Positions 1-7,621 of a DNA stretch of 64,000 nt are shown here, piece after piece. A program made the position numbers and the translations under genes. The stretch is taken from contig JSZA02000009.1 in assembly GCA_000785145.2 (NCBI GenBank), positions 1-64,000 on the forward strand, given 5' to 3'. Numbering within the stretch: the first letter of the stretch is position 1; each line of letters begins with the position of its first letter. The stretch is from Candidatus Thiomargarita nelsonii. GTDB lineage: Bacteria; Pseudomonadota; Gammaproteobacteria; Beggiatoales; Beggiatoaceae. Below the pieces are notes generated by a model. The model searched no databases. It saw only the letters and a program-made list of their open reading frames with translations, and was not told where the DNA came from.

Positions 1-6
1 GAGGCG

Positions 7-88
7 CCCAAGATAAATCTTGGACTCCAAACTCAGGAGTCCAAAATTGATTTTGGACGAGGCGCCCAAGATAAATCTTGGACTCCTT
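7..88. repeat. cluster of three GTCC/GGAC hairpins
   Basis: Three copies of the commonest dispersed hairpin of this window lie head to tail. The outer two have arms CCAAGA and TCTTGG around a TAAA loop. The middle one has the variant arm GTCCAAAA/TTTTGGAC. They lie beyond the 3' end of the algR-like gene. Stems are seen directly; any role is unknown. Confidence 0.8.
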
Positions 89-156
89 AAAAAAACTTAT
101 GTCGGCTCGATGAGCGCTCTGCGTGGGAATGCATTCAGGGACGCTCCGCGTCCTGT

Positions 157-906
157 TCACTGAGAAGGCAGGCGCATATCTTTTATGATTGTTTTAACGT
201 CCAACAAATGCCGCCGACTCACTTCCAATGGCTCTTCAACATCTTTAAGTCGAACATAAGAACGCGCATCCTTTTTGAAAAAACCGGCGAGCTGCACCAT
301 CGCTACCAGTGCGCCGCGATGGATGCGTAAAAATTGCCCCGCAAATTCCTCTTCTAAATCTTTCAAAGCCTCATTAATTAATATTTCTCCCTCTGTCCAA
401 CGCAAAACCACATATTTTTGATCGGATATAAAATAATAAATTTGATTGACAGGAACCAAGCGCGTCTCACCCTGTAGAAAGTAACGAATATGAGTGCGAG
501 CCTTGGGTTCTTGCGAGGGTGGGGGAGATTTATTTTTAGATTGATTTTGTACAAAAGTGTGAGCTCGCTTAAGTGCCTGTTCTAAGCGAGCTTTACGAAT
601 CGGCTTCATCAAATAGTCCACCGCCTGACGCTCAAAGGCTTCTATAGCATGATCGTCATAAGCCGTCGTAAAAATGATGGCAGGCAGGGGATCCAATGAA
701 CCGAGTTTCTCAGCCGTTCGCATACCATCCATCCCAGGCATACGAATATCTAACAAAATAATTTCAGGTTGGTAAGCATGAACGGCACTTAAAACTTCTT
801 TACCATTGCAGGCTTCAGCGACAACTTCGCCCAAGCCTATTTCTTCTACTAATGCCTGCAAACGAGCTCGTGCTAAAGGTTCATCATCGGCGATAACTAT
901 TTTCAT
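157..906 (-). CDS. algR: LytTR-type response regulator (AlgR-like)
   Basis: A 249-residue DNA-binding response regulator. An N-terminal receiver domain (about 1-120) has the acidic pair D7-D8, the phospho-acceptor D53 in LLDIRMPGMDG and a conserved Lys in DYLMKPI. A short linker leads to a LytTR domain (about 145-245, ending in the RIHRGALV and SRRHLLDVK region). I chose the ATG that gives MKIVIADDE; a longer frame upstream lies inside the kinase gene and adds no domain. The start lies 23 bp inside the end of the kinase gene, so the two are probably translationally coupled. The family (AlgR in Pseudomonas) binds direct repeats and controls type IV pili and exopolysaccharide. A link to the pil operon in this window is inference. 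Confidence 0.85.
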   Translation of the reverse strand: MKIVIADDEPLARARLQALVEEIGLGEVVAEACNGKEVLSAVHAYQPEIILLDIRMPGMDGMRTAEKLGSLDPLPAIIFTTAYDDHAIEAFERQAVDYLMKPIRKARLEQALKRAHTFVQNQSKNKSPPPSQEPKARTHIRYFLQGETRLVPVNQIYYFISDQKYVVLRWTEGEILINEALKDLEEEFAGQFLRIHRGALVAMVQLAGFFKKDARSYVRLKDVEEPLEVSRRHLLDVKTIIKDMRLPSQ

Positions 907-1939
907 CATATTCATTCTTATAAGGCAAAGACATGATAACGCGGTAAGTGTCAGTTTTTCTTTGTACACTTAATTTTGCTTGATTACCATAAAAAACCAG
1001 TAAGCGTTGTTGGATATTTTTTTGAGCGATGCGATTACCCTGATGTGGAGAAAGGCTTGCTGCCAAAGGATTTTCAACAATTAATTGAATTTGTTTACCA
1101 TCAAACAATCCACAGATCGTCACCGTTCCCCCTTCTTCTAAAGGTTGTATGCCATGATAAATGGCATTTTCCAACAAAGGTTGTAGGCTGAACAAAGGTA
1201 TTAGTGCATCTTCAGGGATATTGTCGACTTTCCAAACTAGCTGCAAACGTTCAGCAAGGCGTAATGCTTCAATGTCTAAATATTGCTGACATAATGTCAG
1301 TTCTTTTTTAAAAGTCACGAACGTTTTCGTATCTGTCAAACTCGCACGAAATAATTCCGCAAATTCTTCTACCACATATTCTGCTTTTTCTGGTTGAAAA
1401 CGGATTAAACTGGCGATGGTGTTCATACTATTAAACAGAAAATGTGGACGAATTCGGGCTTGTAAAGCTTGGGCGCGGCTATTGGCATTAGCGTCAGTTT
1501 CTTTTTTCCACTGAAATTGAACATAAAAATAGCGCAGAGCTATGGCACTGATAATCGCGCTAATCCCAAGATTGCGCCCTAAAAATAATAGATAATGGTT
1601 CGATGATGATAAGTTTAGTTGCCAAGCGATTTCAGTGATAAGCCATGTCATCATTAAAATGAGCAGATAGCTTATGAAGGCGGCCATGTTGTTATTGTGA
1701 GATAACCAACGGCGTATCAGACATAACAGCCCCATACTGCCCAATGTTACCCATTGCATAAATAATGAAACCATTGCTAAATCGGTGACGATCTTTGTAT
1801 AGTCCCAATCCGTTAGGGGCACTAACACGAAAACAAATGCGAGTAATTCAGTCACGAGTATGCCTAAAAAGACGGTGTACACATCGCAACTATTTGGCAA
1901 AAACAGGTTATCATCCGAGGATTTTATTGGTGTGTTCAT
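884..1939 (-). CDS. algZ: LytS/AlgZ-type sensor histidine kinase
   Basis: A 351-residue inner-membrane sensor kinase of the His_kinase (LytS/YpdA) family. About four hydrophobic segments fill residues 20-145. The kinase part carries the H box RPHFLFNSMNT (H166), the N box PLLENAIYHGI and the late GNRIAQKNIQQRL motif. The start giving MNTPIKSSDD was preferred because the earlier ATG lies in a dispersed GC-rich repeat. The gene overlaps the downstream response-regulator gene, which fixes them as a pair. FimS/AlgZ proteins are often inefficient kinases, so direct autophosphorylation is assumed from the family and not shown. Confidence 0.85.
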   Translation of the reverse strand: MNTPIKSSDDNLFLPNSCDVYTVFLGILVTELLAFVFVLVPLTDWDYTKIVTDLAMVSLFMQWVTLGSMGLLCLIRRWLSHNNNMAAFISYLLILMMTWLITEIAWQLNLSSSNHYLLFLGRNLGISAIISAIALRYFYVQFQWKKETDANANSRAQALQARIRPHFLFNSMNTIASLIRFQPEKAEYVVEEFAELFRASLTDTKTFVTFKKELTLCQQYLDIEALRLAERLQLVWKVDNIPEDALIPLFSLQPLLENAIYHGIQPLEEGGTVTICGLFDGKQIQLIVENPLAASLSPHQGNRIAQKNIQQRLLVFYGNQAKLSVQRKTDTYRVIMSLPYKNEYDENSYRR

Positions 1940-1989
1940 AGGATAATCTTCGACGCGGAGCGTCGAGGCAGGCATTCCTTTGCCTCGCG

Positions 1990-2184
1990 CACTCTCTTAG
2001 ACATAAGTTTTTAAATAATTGAAATAAAAGGATATTGTGTAGGGTGGGTAGGGGCAATCCCTTGTGGTTGCCCGCGCAACGAAGTGGCGGGACGCCCAAC
2101 CCACCATTGTTATGAATTTCAAAGGGTTGGTGGGTTGCGCTCCGCTCTACCCACCCTACAAAAAAACTTATGTATAAGTGAGTG
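1990..2184. repeat. MITE-like element, family B
   Basis: An imperfect inverted repeat of about 195 bp. The ends are CACTCTCTTAGACATAAG and its near-complement (CTTATGTATAAGTGAGTG), both followed by runs of A or T. The interior holds paired arms GTAGGGTGGG and CCCACCCTAC, a nested copy of the GGGGCAA...TTGCCC hairpin and the phrase CGAAGTGGCGGG. A second copy lies at 42205-42364. No ORF of its own is convincing, so it would need a transposase supplied elsewhere. Confidence 0.7.
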
Positions 2185-2210
2185 CGCTTCGCTAAGGGAA
2201 CGAGTCGGAT

Positions 2211-4268
2211 TTATAACAATGGCACAATCAACAACGCAACAATATTAATGATCTTAATCAACGGATTAATCGCAGGTCCTGCCGTATCTTTATACGGATC
2301 GCCAACAGTATCGCCCGTCACAGCCGCTTTATGTGCATCAGAGCCTTTACCACCATGATTACCATCTTCAATATATTTCTTGGCATTATCCCAAGCACCA
2401 CCACCGGCAGTCATCGAAATAGCCAAAAACAATCCCGTAATGATCGTACCCAGCAATAAACCGCCCAAGGCTTGCGGTCCTAATATAAGGCCGACCAAAA
2501 TGGGCACTAAGACAGGCAATAAAGAAGGCACAATCATTTCCCTAATCGCCGATTTTGTCAGCATATCCACTGCTTTGGAATAATCTGGCTTCGCCGTTTT
2601 ATCCATGATACCCGGAATTTCTTTAAATTGCCGGCGCACTTCAATCACCACACTGCCCGCTGCACGACCAACCGCTTTCATCGCCATCGCGCCAAACAAG
2701 TAGGGTATCATTCCGCCTATAAATAGTCCGATAATCACCATGGGCTCAGATAAATCAAAAGTGATTGATTCGCCCCCATGTTTTCCCAGTTCGTGTCGGA
2801 AATCAGCAAACAGTACCAAAGCTGCTAAACCAGCAGAGCCAATCGCATATCCTTTAGTCACCGCTTTAGTCGTATTACCCACGGCATCCAACGGATCAGT
2901 AATATTGCGAATTTTCTCATCTAATTCAGCCATTTCCGCAATACCACCCGCATTATCCGTCACAGGACCATAAGCATCTAAGGCCACAATAATGCCTGTC
3001 ATGGACAACATACTGGTAGCCGCAATTGCTATGCCATATATTCCTGCCAGAAAATATGCGCCCCCAATACTGGCACAAATGGCTAACACGGGTAATGCAG
3101 TCGCTTCCATGGATACCGCTAATCCGGCAATCACATTAGTACCATGCCCCGTTGTCGAAGCCTCAGCAATTTTCTTCACAGGGCTAAATTCGGTCGCTGT
3201 GTAGTATTCAGTCATCACCACCAATAAAGCGGTCAACACCAAACCAATCATAGCGGCACCGTAAAGATTCATCACCGAATATGTGACACCATCAATAGTA
3301 CCAATATCACCCATTATCCATAATGTCACTGGATAAAAAGCGATGGCAGCGATAACGGCGGCAACGATTAAGCCCCGATATAAGGCGTTCATAATTTTGC
3401 CACCCTCTCTGGCATTCACAAAATACGTGCCAATGATTGAGGCTATAATAGAGACTCCACCCAAGACTAAGGGGTATAAAATCGCTTGACTAGCGTTTGC
3501 ACCCGTAAAGATTAGTCCACCGAGTAGCATCGTAGCGATAATGGTCACTGCATAAGTTTCAAACAAATCGGCTGCCATGCCAGCACAGTCGCCAACGTTA
3601 TCTCCCACATTATCAGCGATAACCGCAGGATTACGGGGGTCATCTTCAGGTATGCCAGCTTCCACTTTACCCACTAAGTCCGCGCCCACATCTGCGCCCT
3701 TGGTGAAAATACCGCCGCCCAACCGAGCAAAAATAGAGATTAATGAGCCACCAAATCCAAGACCAACCAGTGGGGCAAGATTATTAGCCATTGTTTGTCC
3801 CTCTGGCAACATGCTTTGCAGCACTGCATAATAACCTGCCACGCCGAGCAAGCCCAATCCAACTACCAATAAGCCAGTGATCGCGCCGCTGCGAAAGGCG
3901 ACGGCTAAGGCATTATTCAATCCCTCATGCGCTGCTTGAGTGGTGCGGACATTGGCGCGTACTGATATATACATACCAATATAGCCGGCTGCTGCCGAAG
4001 ATAAGGCACCGATAGCAAATCCAATCGCCGTTGCCCATCCCAGAAATATCCAAATGGGGATGCCAATGATGACACCGACTATCATTATTGTCGTGTATTG
4101 CCGATTCAGATAGGCTTTAGCACCTTGTTGAATGGCAGTGGCAATTTCTTGCATACGATCACTACCTGCGGGTTTGCCTAGTACCCATTTGATCGAGATT
4201 ATTCCATACATTAGGGCACCTATCGCACAAGCCAGCGCGATCCATATTTCTATTGGTATAGTTGACAT
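2211..4268 (-). CDS. hppA: K+-independent membrane H+-translocating pyrophosphatase
   Basis: A 685-residue integral membrane pyrophosphatase that hydrolyses PPi and pumps protons. About 16 membrane helices span the whole length. The substrate site is intact: [12 protein letters not shown] and the acidic run [21 protein letters not shown]. In the stretch [10 protein letters not shown] a Lys stands where K+-dependent enzymes have Ala, which is the diagnostic of the K+-independent class. The C-terminal [21 protein letters not shown] motif is complete, so the gene looks functional. The gene is monocistronic, with about 190 bp before the divergent phosphatase gene. In giant sulfur bacteria such enzymes are linked to energy saving or vacuole acidification (established for the group, inferred here). 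Confidence 0.95.
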   Translation of the reverse strand: MSTIPIEIWIALACAIGALMYGIISIKWVLGKPAGSDRMQEIATAIQQGAKAYLNRQYTTIMIVGVIIGIPIWIFLGWATAIGFAIGALSSAAAGYIGMYISVRANVRTTQAAHEGLNNALAVAFRSGAITGLLVVGLGLLGVAGYYAVLQSMLPEGQTMANNLAPLVGLGFGGSLISIFARLGGGIFTKGADVGADLVGKVEAGIPEDDPRNPAVIADNVGDNVGDCAGMAADLFETYAVTIIATMLLGGLIFTGANASQAILYPLVLGGVSIIASIIGTYFVNAREGGKIMNALYRGLIVAAVIAAIAFYPVTLWIMGDIGTIDGVTYSVMNLYGAAMIGLVLTALLVVMTEYYTATEFSPVKKIAEASTTGHGTNVIAGLAVSMEATALPVLAICASIGGAYFLAGIYGIAIAATSMLSMTGIIVALDAYGPVTDNAGGIAEMAELDEKIRNITDPLDAVGNTTKAVTKGYAIGSAGLAALVLFADFRHELGKHGGESITFDLSEPMVIIGLFIGGMIPYLFGAMAMKAVGRAAGSVVIEVRRQFKEIPGIMDKTAKPDYSKAVDMLTKSAIREMIVPSLLPVLVPILVGLILGPQALGGLLLGTIITGLFLAISMTAGGGAWDNAKKYIEDGNHGGKGSDAHKAAVTGDTVGDPYKDTAGPAINPLIKIINIVALLIVPLL

Positions 4269-4480
4269 CGTTTCTCCTATCAGTTTTATGAATGGTCAAT
4301 AAAGTAAATTTATGTTTATTATATTATAAAGACGCTGTGCATTTTACCAAATTTATCTCCATTTATTCCATCATATTCTGAAATACTTATCTGTTTGATA
4401 TGCGCTATATGCCCGTAAAGACGGGTACAAGCGAAGTGGTAAAATAATTTTTTTTTTATAAAATGGTAAGGAGTACAAAC

Positions 4481-4912
4481 ATGCAAAATTTTTCTTTTGT
4501 TATTCCCAATGATTTAGCGGGCATGGCTTTCCCAAAATCCACAGAGGTAGCTGATGAGCTACTCTCAATGGGTTTTAAGTCCTTGGTATCTATCTCAGAC
4601 AATATACCCGATAGTGAGATTTTATCTCCCTTTATTCACCGTCATTTCCCTTTGCCTGATTTTACTCGTATTCCCAGTCCTGTTATTCATGAAGTTGTCT
4701 CTTTTTTGCAAAAAACACCGCATCCCGTCGTTGTACATTGCCAATGTGGCATAGGGAGAACAGGGGTAGTGTTAGCCTGTATGTTTGTCACTATGGGCTA
4801 TGGTGCCGATCAGGCTATCGATAAGGTCAGAGAATTGCGTCCAGGCTCCATTGACGATGAAGAGCTTGAGGAGTCGGTGAGGGATTATTATCATTTTCAC
4901 AGAAAATTGTAG
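4481..4912 (+). CDS. dual-specificity/tyrosine protein phosphatase
   Basis: A 143-residue cytoplasmic cysteine phosphatase. The P-loop VVHCQCGIGRTGVV matches HCxxGxxR[ST] with the catalytic Cys and Arg, and an upstream Asp in FPLPDFTRIPSP is a candidate general acid. I used the ATG at MQNFSFVIP because GGAG lies 8 bases before it; a possible upstream start at 4463 has no such site. The size fits compact DUSP-like phosphatases. The gene stands alone between repeats, so the substrate cannot be guessed. Confidence 0.85.
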   Translation: MQNFSFVIPNDLAGMAFPKSTEVADELLSMGFKSLVSISDNIPDSEILSPFIHRHFPLPDFTRIPSPVIHEVVSFLQKTPHPVVVHCQCGIGRTGVVLACMFVTMGYGADQAIDKVRELRPGSIDDEELEESVRDYYHFHRKL

Positions 4913-4926
4913 TAAAACTAAAGTTT

Positions 4927-4949
4927 AAAAAAAAAAAAGCTTTTTTTTT
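4927..4949 (+). terminator. possible weak terminator after the phosphatase gene
   Basis: A run of twelve A, then GC, then nine T, 15 bases after the stop codon. The A/T pairing gives a simple stem with a T tract, but there is almost no G-C content, so termination strength is doubtful. Confidence 0.3.
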
Positions 4950-4993
4950 CTAATATACTTAGCACGGGCACAACTTGTGCTTTTGTTATTTAG

Positions 4994-5038
4994 TAGCGTT
5001 ACTTCGTTTCTCCCGCTGGTCGAAACGAAGTAACGCTA
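4994..5038. repeat. 17-bp perfect inverted repeat
   Basis: Arms TAGCGTTACTTCGTTTC and GAAACGAAGTAACGCTA flank an 11-base loop. The arm sequence CGAAACGAAGTAACG recurs as a short insertion that breaks the ATPase gene near 28640, so it behaves as a dispersed element. Confidence 0.7.
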
Positions 5039-5131
5039 GTAAATGACAGTTTCGTTTAGTTTATGGCCTACTTAAGTATCTGTCCACATCAAAGCGGCTA
5101 TTTTATGACTTCCAAGATAAATCTTGGACTC

Positions 5132-5241
5132 CTAGTACGCTGTAACATAAGTTATTGGAGTACAAAGCTTTAGCTTTGTACTGTCTGACAAAGCTAAAGC
5201 TTTGTACTCCAACACTAATAACTTATGTTACAGCGTACTAG
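5132..5241. repeat. 110-bp palindromic MITE-like element, family C
   Basis: Near-perfect palindrome. The outer arms begin CTAGTACGCTGTAACATAAG and end with the complement. The inner arms are GGAGTACAAAGC/GCTTTGTACTCC hairpins, with the short centre CTGTCTGA. The same inner block and a variant left arm occur in the tandem array at 61450-61741. No coding capacity. Confidence 0.75.
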
Positions 5242-5452
5242 CCGTTTGGGAACGAAAAATAACCGACCGATATCTAACTAAATGACCGTTTATCGGCTAT
5301 GATCTACCGTTCGTTATATTCCTATATTAGTCGTGTGAGTTTATCAGTTATTAGCTGTAATAACTGAAGGAGAATAAGGAGGATTTATAAGTAGAAATAT
5401 ATTTATTTTTTAATAAGTTAAAAACAGTTTTTCCTATTTTTCCACAAAAAAC

Positions 5453-5481
5453 TTGACAATATTATTAGAGATTACCATACT
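5453..5481 (+). promoter_or_regulatory. sigma-70-like promoter, copy A
   Basis: TTGACA, a 17-base spacer, then CATACT. The same arrangement with the same spacing is kept in copy B. A transcript would start near 5488 and include the inverted repeat. Confidence 0.5.
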
Positions 5482-5497
5482 GTAGGCACTGTTATTT

Positions 5498-5549
5498 GAT
5501 ACTGTTTGGGCAGAGCGGTTAGTCACTCCCTAGTGCCGATGACAGTATC
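5498..5549 (+). promoter_or_regulatory. inverted repeat, candidate activator site, copy A
   Basis: Arms GATACTGT and ACAGTATC enclose CACTCCCTAGTG. The centre lies about 90 bp upstream of the -24 element, a usual distance for an enhancer-binding activator. It could instead be an RNA stem of the upstream transcript. Confidence 0.4.
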
Positions 5550-5615
5550 AGTATATAAGAATATTATAATTTTATTATATAAAAATACGCTTGGCTGGTA
5601 GCCGATTAGGATTTT

Positions 5616-5630
5616 TGGCACTATCTTTGC
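5616..5630 (+). promoter_or_regulatory. sigma-54 promoter, copy A
   Basis: TGGCAC-N5-TTGC, a full match to the -24/-12 RpoN consensus. No convincing ORF follows before copy B, so it may be a relic or drive a short RNA. Confidence 0.65.
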
Positions 5631-5790
5631 CTATTTCAATTTGAACAGCTTGATTAGCTTGTAAACGTTGATAGTCGCCACCTCATTTTTGGGTTGCGTG
5701 TTATCAGTTATGATTTATTTATAAAAATGTGGAATTATAAAAAAAATATATTTATTTTCAATAAATTAAAAATTAATTTCCACAAAAAAC

Positions 5791-5819
5791 TTGACAAAAT
5801 AATTAGAGAATACCATACT
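5791..5819 (+). promoter_or_regulatory. sigma-70-like promoter, copy B
   Basis: TTGACA-17 bases-CATACT, positionally equivalent to the promoter of copy A. Confidence 0.5.
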
Positions 5820-5835
5820 ATGGGCATAGTTATTT

Positions 5836-5886
5836 GATACGGTTTGGGCTGAGGGTCAGTCACTCCCGAGTGCCGATGATAGTATC
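5836..5886 (+). promoter_or_regulatory. inverted repeat, candidate activator site, copy B
   Basis: Arms GATACGGT and ATAGTATC with CACTCCCGAGTG between. The inner hairpin has a C-G pair (CACTC/GAGTG) not formed in copy A. Its centre is about 108 bp before the -24 box. Confidence 0.4.
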
Positions 5887-5969
5887 AGTATCTCATAATA
5901 TTAATATTTTATTTCAGACTAATATTTATACCAACAAGCTTGGGTGGTACCACAACATATTAGGATTTT

Positions 5970-5984
5970 TGGCACTATCTTTGC
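5970..5984 (+). promoter_or_regulatory. sigma-54 promoter of the small membrane protein gene
   Basis: TGGCAC-N5-TTGC. The expected transcription start is about 12 bases downstream (near 5996), leaving a leader of about 25 bases with GAGGA before the ATG at 6021. This geometry strongly supports use of the site. Confidence 0.75.
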
Positions 5985-6020
5985 TTTGACTTTAAACATT
6001 TTCATTATGAGGATTAAGTC

Positions 6021-6185
6021 ATGTTAAAAGCTCTATTAGTTCCCCTAGTTGTATTGGGTGTTATATTTGCTCCCGCAGTTATCATCACTGTAAACGTTCT
6101 TGCTCTCGTCGGTATCGTTGTTTACTCACTTTTTAGTGGGATAAGAGAAGGTTTTGGTCATTTTCACCATGGTAAGGCGGCTTGA
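6021..6185 (+). CDS. 54-residue membrane peptide under a sigma-54 promoter
   Basis: The peptide starts MLKALLVPLVVLGVIFAP, has two hydrophobic stretches (about 4-20 and 21-38) and ends in a polar His-rich tail (GFGHFHHGKAA). GAGGA lies 6 bases before the ATG. I do not recognise a family. An RpoN promoter in front suggests conditional expression, for instance envelope stress or nitrogen status; that is inference. The gene is real by the joint evidence of promoter, ribosome site and a clean hydrophobic reading frame. Confidence 0.65.
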   Translation: MLKALLVPLVVLGVIFAPAVIITVNVLALVGIVVYSLFSGIREGFGHFHHGKAA

Positions 6186-6202
6186 TTGATTATATTAGGA
6201 GT

Positions 6203-6228
6203 GGAGTCCAAGATAAATCTTGGACTCC
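6203..6228. repeat. perfect 11-bp-stem hairpin of the GTCC family
   Basis: GGAGTCCAAGA-TAAA-TCTTGGACTCC. It abuts the stop codon of the V-ATPase subunit F gene (they share base 6228) and may form the 3' end of that transcript. There is no T tract. Confidence 0.75.
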
Positions 6229-6542
6229 TAGCTATCCAAAACAGAAGGCCCAAGCACCCGCGCCACGAGTTTTTCTACCGAGGAATGATAGTTGTTGGGT
6301 GCATTAAGAGGCGGGATTTCCGTAATAATTATCTCAGCCACCTCAGTGCGGGCGCGTAAAAAAGAGGGTCCCGGTTGGCGAGTCAAGCTATCTTCAATAA
6401 AAACCAAGGCCCTTTCTTTGCTTTTGATCAATTTTGATAACTCGCTTTCGACAGTCTCAGTAGTGGCATTTGAAAAAGTCTCAAAACCGAGTAAGGTAAA
6501 GCCGTCTGCCAAGGCTTGACTGCCCATGAAAATGAGCTTCAT
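6228..6542 (-). CDS. V/A-type ATPase subunit F
   Basis: A 104-residue small soluble subunit of the rotary V/A-ATPase stalk. It starts MKLIFMGSQALADGF, a variant of the usual N-terminal strand-loop, continues with LLGFETFSNAT, and has the central IEDSLTR and ITEIPPLNAP stretches typical of NtpG/AtpF. Length is normal. The ATG overlaps the stop of the subunit K gene as ATGA, showing operon coupling. The catalytic and stalk subunits A, B, D, E and I are absent here; a repeat hairpin directly follows, suggesting that the operon was cut. Confidence 0.75.
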   Translation of the reverse strand: MKLIFMGSQALADGFTLLGFETFSNATTETVESELSKLIKSKERALVFIEDSLTRQPGPSFLRARTEVAEIIITEIPPLNAPNNYHSSVEKLVARVLGPSVLDS

Positions 6543-6979
6543 GCCAATTTTCCTAGTAATAAAATACTGACGACGAGTCCATAAATAGCAATGCCTTCAG
6601 CCAAGCCAAGATAGACTAAAGTCCGTCCAAATATTTCCGGTTTTTCGGCAATCACGGCTAAGGATGCTGCTCCAACGGGTCCAACGGCAATACCGGCTCC
6701 AATGGTTGCAAGGGCTGTTGGGATACCGACACCTATCATGGCCAACCCCATGCCTATTGTGATTTCAGGTGCCGCTTGAGTAGCACCAGGCGCTGCCATG
6801 ACTTCTTGAATACCTAATAATAAAAGGGCAATTTGTGCGCCGATAAAGGTGAGTAAGTTAATGACGACAGTGCTTTTTAGCCAAGGTGTTGCCTTTGCTA
6901 AGGGGCGTATTTCAAAATAAATCCCCATTGCAATAATACCGAATAAGCTTAAAGTTATTAGGGCGACTAGCCAATACAT
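6539..6979 (-). CDS. V-type ATPase proteolipid subunit K
   Basis: A 146-residue membrane protein with four hydrophobic helices. The last pair matches the c/K ring subunit: GMGLAMIGVGIPTALATIGAG and, in the final helix, YLGLAEGIAIYG with the ion-binding Glu. The start MYWLVALITL was chosen because AAGGAG stands 8 bases upstream; longer frames run into the nuclease gene. Whether it carries H+ or Na+ cannot be read from this. It is coupled to subunit F downstream. Confidence 0.85.
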   Translation of the reverse strand: MYWLVALITLSLFGIIAMGIYFEIRPLAKATPWLKSTVVINLLTFIGAQIALLLLGIQEVMAAPGATQAAPEITIGMGLAMIGVGIPTALATIGAGIAVGPVGAASLAVIAEKPEIFGRTLVYLGLAEGIAIYGLVVSILLLGKLA

Positions 6980-6992
6980 TGTTATCTGCTCC

Positions 6993-7364
6993 TTATTTAC
7001 TTCTCTCTTGTTTACGCCATTCCCAAGGTGTTTGATGAATGCCGGCTTGTGACCATATACCCAGTTTAGCCGCTTTCGCTTCATTTTCAGCGACTTTATA
7101 TTCTGGCTTTTTACAATAAGCGTCATAAACGGCAGCCGCACCGGCTTTAACTTGGGCTAGATTTAAGTTGACTTCCCCGCCATACACTTCCCCCACAATC
7201 CGTCCATAACGGTCTTTATCAATCTCAACTAATTGCACTTTGTCTCCGCTGATAGAGCGCAGATGATCGCGTGCCTGAGTACCCCAGGGTTTTTGCTTGA
7301 TTTCCGGGGTGTCGATGCAATACATACGCACTCTGGTTTTCTCAGTTCGACCATGACATTGCAA
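6993..7364 (-). pseudogene. thermonuclease (SNase-like), 5'-truncated
   Basis: The readable part is a staphylococcal-nuclease fold: VRMYCIDTPEIKQ (catalytic Arg, then D, T, E), DRYGRIVGEV with the second catalytic Arg, and the Tyr/Trp-rich C terminus. No ATG lies before the conserved part; the frame can only open at a TTG or run back to a stop near 7410. The expected secretion signal and the DGDT calcium-binding segment are missing, replaced by AT-rich DNA. It is therefore most likely a 5'-truncated gene. Its 3' end is 14 bases from the subunit K start. Confidence 0.7.
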
Positions 7365-7621
7365 AGTGACTGTATTATAAAACTTTATTAATTTTATAGA
7401 AAAATATAGTTATTCATAGTTGATTATTGGGTAAAATTTCTTACCAAACCGACTCAAAAATAAATATATAATAAACTAATGGTACCAATAAAAATATTGA
7501 ATATAAAATATTTGCATAAGTGGTATATTATACACAAAGATTAAATTAAGCTTTTTTGCCAAAATTTATGGAATGTAAAGCAACAAACATAAAATAAAAC
7601 AACCGCCCAAGGAAAAAACTC
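7365..7621. other. AT-rich intergenic stretch before tnpB
   Basis: Very AT-rich DNA between the truncated nuclease and tnpB. It should hold the left end of the IS605-type element. I see no tnpA and cannot place the end exactly. Confidence 0.4.

Larger units (their letters stand above)
5341..5984 (+). repeat. duplicated non-coding regulatory block (two copies)
   Basis: Copy A (about 5341-5630) and copy B (about 5701-5984) are diverged direct repeats. Each begins TTATCAGTTA and has TTGACA-17 bp-CATACT, then an inverted repeat around GATAC...GTATC with CACTCC and AGTGCCGATGA between the arms, then an AT-rich spacer. Each ends with an identical GGATTTTTGGCACTATCTTTGC-type block. Only copy B is followed by a gene. 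Indels between the copies fall in the AT-rich parts, while the boxes are kept. Confidence 0.75.

Noticed and set aside
1911..2099. Small minus-strand ORF upstream of the kinase gene
   Set aside because: It is made of the family B MITE (translated GNHKGLP and similar) and has no independent support.
2740..3831. Several open frames on the plus strand inside the pyrophosphatase gene
   Set aside because: They are antisense to a well-conserved membrane protein, have no ribosome sites and no recognisable domains.
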